In this document: piece after piece, positions 42,314 to 49,527 of the stretch
Position numbering within the stretch: position 1 is the first letter of the stretch
Layout of the letters: each line of letters starts with the position of its first letter
From: Streptomyces mirabilis
Lineage (GTDB): Bacteria > Actinomycetota > Actinomycetes > Streptomycetales > Streptomycetaceae
Direction of reading: 5' to 3'
NCBI RefSeq assembly: GCF_039503195.1
Contig: NZ_JBCJKP010000001.1
Coordinates: 7,564,001-7,628,000, forward strand
DNA: 64,000 bases
Program-made: the position numbers and the translations under genes
The notes under the pieces: model-generated
Database searches by the model: none
What the model saw: the letters and a program-made list of their open reading frames with translations, nothing else
What the model was told of the DNA's origin: nothing

Positions 42314-43642
42314 ATGCAGGCAGAACCGAAGAAATCGCTGGTGGGGGAGGAGTACGAGGTCGAGATCGGCCCCGTGGCCCATGGCGGGCACTGCATCGCC
42401 CGTACGGCCGAGGGCCAGGTCCTCTTCGTCCGGCACGCCCTGCCCGGCGAGCACGTCGTCGCGCGTGTCACGGAGGGCGAGGAGGGCGCGCGCTACCTGC
42501 GCGCGGACGCGGTGACGATCCTCTCGGCCTCCAAGGACCGCGTCGAAGCCCCCTGCCCCTACGCCGGCCCCGGCCGCTGCGGCGGCTGCGACTGGCAGCA
42601 CGCCAAGCCGGGCGCGCAGCGCCGCCTCAAGGGGGAGGTCATCGCCGAGCAGCTGCAGCGGCTCGCGGGCCTCACGCCCGAGGAGGCGGGCTGGGACGGC
42701 ACGGTGATGCCCGCCGAGGGCGACAAGCTGCCCGCCGGCGAGGTCCCGGCCTGGCGCACGCGCGTCCAATACGCCGTGGACGCGGACGGCAACGCCGGAC
42801 TGCGCCGCCACCGCTCGCACGAGGTCGAGCCCATCGAACACTGCATGATCGCGGCGCCGGGCGTGAGTGAACTCGGCATCGAGGAGCGCGACTGGTCCGG
42901 CATGGCCTCGGTCGACGCGATCGCCGCGACCGGCTCCCAGGACCGCATGGTCATCCTGGAGCCCCGCCCCGGCGCCCGCCTGCCCCTCGTGGAACTCGAC
43001 AAGCCCGTTTCCGTGATGCGCGTCGAGGAGCACGACGGTGGCATCCACCGCGTCCACGGCCGCGCGTTCGTGCGCGAGCGGGCCGACGGCCGTACGTACC
43101 GTGTCGGCAGCGGCGGCTTCTGGCAGGTCCACCCGATGGCGGCCGACACCCTGGTCAAGGCCGTCATGCAGGGCCTGATGCCGCGCAAGGGCGAGATGGC
43201 GCTCGACCTGTACTGCGGCGTCGGCCTCTTCGCGGGCGCCCTCGCGGACCGCCTCGGCGACAAGGGCGCGGTCCTCGGCATCGAGGCCGGCAAGCGCGCG
43301 GTCGAGGACGCCCGGCACAACCTCACCGCCTTCGACCGGGTCCGCATCGAACAGGGCAAGGTCGAGTCGGTCCTCCCGCGCACCGGCATCACCGAGGTCG
43401 ACCTCATCGTCCTCGACCCGCCTCGCGCCGGCGCCGGCAAGAAGACGGTCGAGCACCTCTCCTCCCTGGGCGCCCGCCGCATCGCCTACGTCGCCTGCGA
43501 CCCGGCGGCGCTCGCCCGCGACCTCGGGTACTTCCGCGACGGCGGGTACAAGGTGCGGACGTTGCGGGCGTTCGATCTCTTCCCGATGACGTCGCACGTG
43601 GAGTGCGTGGCGATCCTGGAGCCGGTGAAGAAGGACGACTGA
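42314..43642 (+). CDS. TrmA/RumA-family RNA uracil-C5 methyltransferase
   Basis: A 442-aa SAM-dependent class I methyltransferase. It contains an N-terminal TRAM-like RNA-binding domain (about 8-65), an iron-sulfur type Cys cluster (CPYAGPGRCGGC near 78-89 plus CMIA near 178), the SAM motif LDLYCGVGLFAG (about 299-310), and the catalytic motif VACDPAALARDL (about 394-405), where the Cys attacks uracil C6. The target could be tRNA U54 or a 23S rRNA uridine. I chose the ATG at 42314 because the extra N-terminal residues of the longer frame are not family-like. It is the last core gene before the NRPS cluster. Confidence 0.88.
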   Translation: MQAEPKKSLVGEEYEVEIGPVAHGGHCIARTAEGQVLFVRHALPGEHVVARVTEGEEGARYLRADAVTILSASKDRVEAPCPYAGPGRCGGCDWQHAKPGAQRRLKGEVIAEQLQRLAGLTPEEAGWDGTVMPAEGDKLPAGEVPAWRTRVQYAVDADGNAGLRRHRSHEVEPIEHCMIAAPGVSELGIEERDWSGMASVDAIAATGSQDRMVILEPRPGARLPLVELDKPVSVMRVEEHDGGIHRVHGRAFVRERADGRTYRVGSGGFWQVHPMAADTLVKAVMQGLMPRKGEMALDLYCGVGLFAGALADRLGDKGAVLGIEAGKRAVEDARHNLTAFDRVRIEQGKVESVLPRTGITEVDLIVLDPPRAGAGKKTVEHLSSLGARRIAYVACDPAALARDLGYFRDGGYKVRTLRAFDLFPMTSHVECVAILEPVKKDD

Positions 43643-43760
43643 CCTGCTGGTCGTCCTGAACCGCCGAGGCGTGGCGGGCCGGGGATGCTCGACCTGTTCT
43701 TCGAAGTCCACCGAGGCAGGCGCGGAGCGGACGCGGAATCCGTCCCGCACCCCGGCACCG

Positions 43761-45347
43761 TCAGCGTCGTGACGCGGCGATCCGTGCGCGCAGTGCCTTC
43801 TTGTCGACCTTCCCCATCGGTGTGCGCGGAAGCTGCGGCATCGGAATCAGCCGGTCGGGGATCTTGTAGGTCGCCAGGCCGCGGCCTCTGAGGAACTCCT
43901 TCATGGCGGACGGGCGGACGTCCGCCTCGTTGAGGACGACGAAGGCGTACGTCCGCTCGCCGAGCACGGTGTCCGCCACGCCGATCACGGCCGCGTCCTG
44001 CACGGCGGGGTGGGTGCGCAGTTGCCGCTCCACCTCCTCCGCGGAGACCTTCTCGCCGGCCCGGTTGATGACGTCCTTGATCCTGCCGACGATCATGATG
44101 TTGCCGTCCGGCCTGCGCCGGACGAGGTCGCCGGTGCGGAAGAAACCGTCCGGTGTGAACGACCGGGCGTTCTCCTCGGGAGCCCGGTAGTACCCGCGGA
44201 TCGTGTACGGACCGCGCACCTGCATCTCGCCGGCCTCCCCGTCGGGCACCGGGTTCCCGGACTCGTCGACGATCCGGACCTCGTCGCCCGGTGACATCGG
44301 GCGGCCGTCCGTGTTCACGGCCACCTCCTCCGGGTCGTCGAGCCGGGTGTGGGTCAGCAGCCCCTCGCTGATGCCGTACCACCGCTGGATCCGGCAGCCC
44401 AGCTCCTGGGCCGCGCGGCGCGCCAGGGCCGGGTCGAGCGGGGCACTGCCCACCTGGATCAGCAGGCGGGACGGTTCGCCGGGCGGTCGTCCGGAATCGG
44501 CCCACAGCCGCAGCACCGAGGGCACGACCGTGGTCACGGTGACTGCCTCGCGGCGGATCAGCGAGAAGACGTCGTCGGGCCGTACGCTCGACGTGAGTAC
44601 CGCCTTCCCTCCCATCAGGAGACTGCCGAACACGCCCGGACAGGCGAGGGCCGCCTGGTGCGCGACCGGGTTGACGGCGAGGTACACCACCTCCGGACCC
44701 ACCCGCATCGCCTCCGCGCTGGCCCGCATGACGTACGTGTAGTCGTCGTGGGTCCGGGGAATCAGCTTCGGCAGTCCGGTGGTGCCCCCGGAGAGCAGGA
44801 ACAGCGCGGGGTCGGACGCGTCCACCCTGGGCAGCGCGACGTCCTGGGCGTCCAGCGACTCCAGCGAAACGAACTCCTGGCCGTCGCCGCTGACGATCAC
44901 GTGCGGGACCGACGGGATCTCCCGGGCGATCGTACGGAAGTCGAACCCGCCGAACTCGTCCTTCACCACATAGGCGACAGCCCCGGAGTGAGCGCACAGA
45001 TGCGCGATCTCGGCCCTGCGGTGACCGGGCAGCGCCAGCACCGGGATCGCTCCGGCCCGCAGCAGCGCGAAGACCAGGACGACGAACTCCGGGATGTTGG
45101 GGAGGTGCACCACCACCCGATCCAGGGGCCTGATGCCCAGTCCGATCAGGCCGCCCGCCAACCGGTCCGCCCGCCGGGACAGCTCCGCGTAGGTCATCCG
45201 GCGTTCGCCGCACACCACGGCCACGCGATCGGCGTTCCGTTCGCACGACTCGTGCAACAAGTCACCGATCGGCCGGCCGAGCCAGACCCCTGTCCGGCGC
45301 AGGTCCGCCGCGAGCTGTTCAGGCCAGTGCACAAAACCGTCAAGCAT
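43761..45347 (-). CDS. ecm1: Aryl-acid AMP ligase for the peptide's chromophore (EntE/DhbE-like; Ecm1-like)
   Basis: A 528-aa adenylate-forming enzyme of the aryl-acid class. The P-loop-like motif SGGTTGLPKLIPRTHDDY is very close to EntE/DhbE. Other adenylation motifs are YGISEGLL, GDEVRI, TGDLVRRRPDGNI and the catalytic C-terminal Lys in TPMGKVDKK. It has no carrier domain. In quinomycin-type clusters the equivalent ligase activates quinoxaline-2-carboxylate (or 3-hydroxyquinaldate) and loads it onto the fatty-acid synthase acyl carrier protein, because the cluster lacks its own aryl carrier. No aryl carrier is visible here either. The ATG at 45347 is preceded by AAAGGGAA. Divergent from the rest of the cluster. 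Confidence 0.85.
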   Translation of the reverse strand: MLDGFVHWPEQLAADLRRTGVWLGRPIGDLLHESCERNADRVAVVCGERRMTYAELSRRADRLAGGLIGLGIRPLDRVVVHLPNIPEFVVLVFALLRAGAIPVLALPGHRRAEIAHLCAHSGAVAYVVKDEFGGFDFRTIAREIPSVPHVIVSGDGQEFVSLESLDAQDVALPRVDASDPALFLLSGGTTGLPKLIPRTHDDYTYVMRASAEAMRVGPEVVYLAVNPVAHQAALACPGVFGSLLMGGKAVLTSSVRPDDVFSLIRREAVTVTTVVPSVLRLWADSGRPPGEPSRLLIQVGSAPLDPALARRAAQELGCRIQRWYGISEGLLTHTRLDDPEEVAVNTDGRPMSPGDEVRIVDESGNPVPDGEAGEMQVRGPYTIRGYYRAPEENARSFTPDGFFRTGDLVRRRPDGNIMIVGRIKDVINRAGEKVSAEEVERQLRTHPAVQDAAVIGVADTVLGERTYAFVVLNEADVRPSAMKEFLRGRGLATYKIPDRLIPMPQLPRTPMGKVDKKALRARIAASRR

Positions 45348-45708
45348 GATCGCGTTCCCTTTCGGCGGGTCGGTCGAAGCGTGGATCGAGGGGGGCGCGA
45401 AGGTCCGGGTGGAGCCGCGGGTGCGCTCCGTCCGTCCGGGCCGCGGGACGGCGGACGCGGGGTGGAGGGCGCGTGCCTTCTCACGGTGGCGGGCGGTGTC
45501 CGGTGTGGTGGTGTGCTGCGTCCGCGTGCGAGGTGAGCCCGGTGCCGTGCGGCGGCGTGCCCGCGGTCCTTGTGTTCCTTGGCATCGTCGGCGGCGCGTT
45601 CCACCGCGCCCCGATCTCTTGCCGACATCTGTCGAGGGCCCCGCGAATCGGCGGCGAGTGGAAAACATGGTGCGGACGGAACGACGGCCGGCCAGGAAGG
45701 CGGAGTGG
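45348..45708. other. Divergent promoter region within the NRPS cluster
   Basis: This 361-bp spacer separates the AMP ligase gene from the thioesterase and NRPS operon. There is no good coding frame. It must contain promoters for both directions. I see no clear operator or binding site for a cluster regulator. Confidence 0.5.
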
Positions 45709-46454
45709 ATGAGCCGGATACGGGAACGCGGCTGGGTGCGGTCGATGATCGCCGGTGACCCTGCCGGCGTCCGGGTGGTGTGCTTCCCGCACTCGGGGGA
45801 TCGGGAGTCGCCTTCGGCGAGTGGTCCGCCGCGGTGCCGCCCGGTGTGTCGCTGATGGCCGTCCAGTACCCGGGCCGCGGCGACCGCTTCGGAGAAGAGC
45901 CCGTGGACGACGTGGCCGCGATGGCCGGCTGCGTGGCGGCGGAGCTGCTGCGGTTGCCGCCGGGCGACCACGTGCTGTTCGGGCACAGTCTCGGGGCGCT
46001 GGTCGCCTACGAGACCGCCCTGCTGCTGCGGGACGCCGGTGAGGAACCCCGGGCGCTCTGCGTGTCCGCCGCACTGCCGCCCGGATCCATGACCAACAGG
46101 GGTGTCCACCTGGCGCCCGACGACGAGTTCTGGTCGACCCTGTGCGCGCTGGGCGGCATCGAGCCCGCGGTCGCCGAGAACGCCGAGCTGCGCGACCTCC
46201 TCCTGCCCGTCATCCGCTCGGACCTGCGGGCCCACGCGACCTACCGGCCCCGCCCCGGCACCCGTCCGCTGTCCTGTCCCGTGCGCAGCTACCACGGCGC
46301 GGGCGACCCGCTGGTGGAGCAGGACCAGCTGGCGGGGTGGGCGAGCGTCACCTCCGGCGGCTTTTCGGGGACCGTGCGGCCGGGCGGGCACTTCCACGTG
46401 ACGACCGACGTCGCGGAACTCGTCGCGGACGTGCTGAGCCAGGGCCCGAGGTGA
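45709..46454 (+). pseudogene. Type II thioesterase, frameshifted in this sequence (Ecm2-like)
   Basis: A TEII alpha/beta-hydrolase split across two frames. From the ATG at 45709 the first frame reads ...AGDPAGVRVVCFPHSG and then leaves the family. From 45780 the next frame reads GGSGVAFGEWSAAVPPGVSL and continues correctly to 46454. Restoring one G in GGGGG at 45795-45799 joins them into about 248 aa with the oxyanion segment FPHSGGSG, the nucleophile elbow GHSLGA and the terminal catalytic His (GGHFHV). It is upstream of, and very probably in the same operon as, the tailoring and NRPS genes. In quinomycin clusters the equivalent enzyme is thought to release a carrier-bound tryptophan derivative or clear misloaded carriers. 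Sequencing error is as likely as real decay. Confidence 0.82.
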
Positions 46455-46461
46455 GGCGGCC

Positions 46462-47496
46462 TTGACCACCATCGCCGTGATCCCCGGTGACGGCATCGGT
46501 CCCGAGGTGATCGAGCCGGCGCTGGACGTCCTCGACGCCCTCCGCCTCGGGACGCGTACGGACGTCCTGGACCACGTCAACGCGGAGACCTACCTGCGCA
46601 CCGGAACCGCGCTGACCGGAGCCGACCTCGACCGGATCAGGTCCAGCCAGGCGGCGCTCCTCGGCGCGGTCGGGGACCCCCGGCTCAGCGACACCGCGTA
46701 CGTGCGTACGGTCCTCACCACCCTGCGCCTCGAACTCGACCTCTACGTCAACTACCGGCCCGCCAGGCTCCTGCACGACAGGCTCAGTCCGCTGCGCGAC
46801 CCGGCCCGCCGGCCGATCGACTGCGTGATCGTCAGGGAGAACATCGAGGGGCTCTACAGCGGCATCGGCGGCGGTACGCGCACCGGTACCCCCCAGGAGA
46901 TCGCCATCGACGTGGACCTCAGTACCCACCAAGGCGTCTCACGGGTGCTGGAGTTCGCGTTCTCCGTGGCGCGCAGGTCGGTGTGCCTCGTCGACAAGGC
47001 CAACGCCGTCCGCAACGGCGGACAGCTGTGGCAGCGGTGCTGGAGCGAGGCCATCGCACGGCACCCGCACGTCGAGACGTCCCACCTCTACGTGGACACC
47101 GCCGCCCTGCGACTGGCCACCGATCCGACCGCCTTCGACGTCGTCGTCACCAACAACTCCTACGGCGACATCCTGAGCGACCTCACGGCCGCGCTGGCCG
47201 GCGGCCTCGGCGTGGCGGCGTCGGCGAACCTCAACCCCGTGACCGGACAAGGGCTCTTCGAGCCCGTGCACGGCAGCGCCCCGGACATCGCGGGTACCCG
47301 CACCGCCAACCCGTTCGGCGCGATCCTCTCCGTGGCCCTGCTGGTCGAGCACCTGGGCCGGACCGAGGAGGCGGACGCGGTCCGCCGGGCGGTCGCCGCG
47401 GCCGTCGCGGCGGGCCGCGTCACCCCCGATCTCGGCGGGTCCCTGAGTACGAAAGAGGCCGGCACCGCGGTCCTGACGGAACTGCGGCGGCCGTAG
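46462..47496 (+). CDS. Isopropylmalate/isocitrate dehydrogenase-like enzyme for chromophore biosynthesis (Ecm3-like)
   Basis: A 344-aa NAD(P)-dependent beta-decarboxylating dehydrogenase. It has an N-terminal IAVIPGDGIGPEV, the substrate loop RENIEGLYSGIGGG, the catalytic Lys in VDKANAV, the metal-binding segment NNSYGDILSDLTAAL and the cofactor region EPVHGSAPDIAG. Leucine-pathway partners (isopropylmalate synthase, isomerase) are absent, so it is not a housekeeping leuB. The chemistry, oxidative decarboxylation of a beta-hydroxy dicarboxylate, fits the proposed N-(aminophenyl)-beta-hydroxyaspartate step in quinoxaline-2-carboxylate biosynthesis (inference from the known pathway). TTG start, eight bases after the thioesterase stop. 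Confidence 0.85.
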   Translation: MTTIAVIPGDGIGPEVIEPALDVLDALRLGTRTDVLDHVNAETYLRTGTALTGADLDRIRSSQAALLGAVGDPRLSDTAYVRTVLTTLRLELDLYVNYRPARLLHDRLSPLRDPARRPIDCVIVRENIEGLYSGIGGGTRTGTPQEIAIDVDLSTHQGVSRVLEFAFSVARRSVCLVDKANAVRNGGQLWQRCWSEAIARHPHVETSHLYVDTAALRLATDPTAFDVVVTNNSYGDILSDLTAALAGGLGVAASANLNPVTGQGLFEPVHGSAPDIAGTRTANPFGAILSVALLVEHLGRTEEADAVRRAVAAAVAAGRVTPDLGGSLSTKEAGTAVLTELRRP

Positions 47497-47562
47497 CGAG
47501 GTGCGGACGCGGACACGACCCGACAACCGCCGGCGGAGCAACGGACGAGGGGCAAGGACGGT

Positions 47563-48939
47563 ATGAACGCGAACGACACGGACCGCACGGACGGGAACCC
47601 GGAGACCGTCATCGTGGGGGCCGGTCTGGTGGGCGTGGTCACGGCTCTCTACCTGGCGCCCCGCTTCGGACCGGTCACCCTGCTGGAGAAACGGGCGGAC
47701 CCCAGGCGGAACTCCGGTGGACAACGCCGGTCACTGGTCGTGATGCTGTCGGCGCGCGGCTGGCGCGCCCTGTCGGACCTGGGAGTCGCGGACGCCGTGC
47801 GCCGCATATGCGTCCCCCTGCACGGACGCTGCGGGCACCTGCCCGACGGCCGGACGCGCATGACCCCCTACAGCCGGGACGGACAGCCCATCTGGGCGGT
47901 GGAGCGCCGGCGGCTGCACCACATCCTGCTGGACGCCGCCGAGGCGACCCCCGGTGTGCGCCTCCGCTTCGGGCAGCGCGTGGGCTCGGTGGACCTGGAC
48001 GAACCCGCGGTGGTGGTGGAGGACCGGCACGGCTCGCACCGGCTGACGTGCCGCCGGGTCCTCGGCTGCGACGGCGCGCACTCCGCCGCCCGGGCCGCCC
48101 TGGAGGCGCGCGGCACCCGGGCCGAGGTGCGCACGCTGGACCTGGCCTACCAGGAGATCGACGTACCGGCAGGCCGGCTGGACCCGACCATCACGCACTA
48201 CTGGCCCTCCGGGAAGGCGATGTTCGCCGCGCACCCCCTGCCGTCGGGGAAGCTATCGGGCTCCTTGTTCATGCGCCTCGACGGCCCCGCCCCGTCCTAC
48301 GCGGCGGCCCGCGGCGGCCAGGACCTGTACGAGACGTTCGCCGCCCACTTCCCCGAGCTGACCGGGATCATCCCCGACATCGCGGAACAGCTCGCCACCA
48401 AGGCCGTCTCGACCCTCACGGCCGTCCGCTGCGACCGATGGGTCTGGCGAGACACCTTCGCGCTGCTCGGTGATTCCTGTCATGCGATGGCGCCCTTCAT
48501 GGGGCACGGCATGAACTGCGGTTTCGAGGACGCCCGGGTCCTCGTCGACTGCCTCGACGCCGCCGCGGACCGGGCGGCGGGCCTGGCAGCCTACGAGAAG
48601 TCGCGGATCGAGGACGCCGACGCGATCTCCCGGCTCTCCTACCGGCACTACTTCACGATGGCCGGCCCACCGCGCGAGGAGACCGCTGCGGAGGTGCTGC
48701 GCGGGCGGCTGACGGTGCTGTTCCCCGACCGGTTCGTTCCGCTGTACGAGCGGTGCGCCTTCACCGAGGAGAGCTACGCCTCCGTACTGCGTGACGACCA
48801 GCGTCTGGACCGGCTCCTGGCGGATCTGTTGGCCCGGTACGGCACCGAGCTGGTCTCGGCGTCCGACGACCGACTGCGCGCCTGCATCCCTTCCCCCACC
48901 CCGACCACCGCCACCCCGGAGGACTCCGTATGTTCGTGA
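47563..48939 (+). CDS. Kynurenine-3-monooxygenase-like FAD monooxygenase (Ecm4-like)
   Basis: A 458-aa group A flavoprotein monooxygenase. The dinucleotide motif VIVGAGLVG (about 16-24), EKRADPR..., a LSARGWRAL-type segment, the DG motif region CDGAHSAARA, and FALLGDSCHAMAPFMGHGMN (GD motif, about 302-321) followed by CGFED closely resemble kynurenine 3-monooxygenase. It likely hydroxylates a kynurenine-type intermediate (for example beta-hydroxykynurenine) on the way to the peptide's aromatic cap. The C-terminal 120 residues lack the membrane anchor of eukaryotic KMO. The gene's last ten bases overlap the next gene. Confidence 0.85.
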   Translation: MNANDTDRTDGNPETVIVGAGLVGVVTALYLAPRFGPVTLLEKRADPRRNSGGQRRSLVVMLSARGWRALSDLGVADAVRRICVPLHGRCGHLPDGRTRMTPYSRDGQPIWAVERRRLHHILLDAAEATPGVRLRFGQRVGSVDLDEPAVVVEDRHGSHRLTCRRVLGCDGAHSAARAALEARGTRAEVRTLDLAYQEIDVPAGRLDPTITHYWPSGKAMFAAHPLPSGKLSGSLFMRLDGPAPSYAAARGGQDLYETFAAHFPELTGIIPDIAEQLATKAVSTLTAVRCDRWVWRDTFALLGDSCHAMAPFMGHGMNCGFEDARVLVDCLDAAADRAAGLAAYEKSRIEDADAISRLSYRHYFTMAGPPREETAAEVLRGRLTVLFPDRFVPLYERCAFTEESYASVLRDDQRLDRLLADLLARYGTELVSASDDRLRACIPSPTPTTATPEDSVCS

Positions 48940-49268
48940 TCCTGTTCAAGTCGCGCCTGTCCGAGCAGGCCGGCGAGGACTACTACGCCACCGAGGAGCG
49001 GATGCAGGAGCGGGTCCGCGCCATTGCCGGGTCCGACCCGGTGGAGGTCAAGCACTACACCGGGGAGGACGGCGAACGTCTCGCCGTCATGATGTGGCGG
49101 GACGGGGAGACGCTGGACAAGTGGCGCTGCGACCCCGAGCACCAGGTGGCGCAGCGACTGGGCAGGAAACACTGGTACGCCGCCTACGAGCTGACCGTCG
49201 CCGAGGTGGTCCGGACCAGCGCGCACGGCAACGAAAGCCCGGCCGCGGCGGCGGAGGGGCCGCGCTAG
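48930..49268 (+). CDS. Antibiotic-biosynthesis-monooxygenase (ABM)-fold small protein
   Basis: A 112-aa ferredoxin-like (dimeric alpha+beta barrel) protein. It opens MFVILFKSRLSEQAGEDYYA and contains the ABM pattern VMMWRDGETLDKWRCDPEHQ with a final RKHWYAAYEL strand. The family includes cofactor-free monooxygenases and heme-degrading enzymes, as well as members with no proven activity. It overlaps the KMO-like gene by 10 bp, so it is translationally coupled and probably acts on the same pathway, perhaps on an unstable hydroxylated intermediate. The reaction is unknown. Confidence 0.78.
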   Translation: MFVILFKSRLSEQAGEDYYATEERMQERVRAIAGSDPVEVKHYTGEDGERLAVMMWRDGETLDKWRCDPEHQVAQRLGRKHWYAAYELTVAEVVRTSAHGNESPAAAAEGPR

Positions 49269-49527
49269 CAGGCGGACTACGGCCGTTGGAACGCGTGGAA
49301 CGCGTGGAACGCGCGGACCTGTGACCGAAAGATGTCCGAGGGCAGTCTGAAGCGGGCCGGACGGACGTTGGCCGGGGCGGTGTGGCGGAGTTGTTTCGGG
49401 TGTTGGCCTATTCCTTTTCGATCTCTGGCGAACATCTTTCATGCCAGTTGTTCGAGCGCATGGGCCGCGACAAGTATCGGCACGGCGAGGCCATTGACCA
49501 GGAAACCACTTTGCTGGGGGCATCTGG
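49269..49527 (+). other. Spacer upstream of the NRPS genes, with a short tandem repeat
   Basis: TGGAACGCG is repeated three times at 49288-49314, shortly after the ABM gene stop. The rest (49380-49500) is AT-richer than the flanking genes, consistent with a promoter or transferred spacer. A short frame here has non-coding composition. GGGGG at 49516-49520 is the ribosome site of the NRPS gene. Confidence 0.55.

Noticed and set aside
45780..46454. Thioesterase as an intact gene starting at 45780
   Set aside because: This start would drop the VVCFPHSG strand and oxyanion segment that is present one frame over immediately upstream, so a frameshift is the better explanation.
43761..46580. 939-codon version of the AMP ligase
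   Set aside because: The first 411 codons are Arg/Pro/Thr-rich antisense of the thioesterase gene; the family begins at the ATG at 45347.
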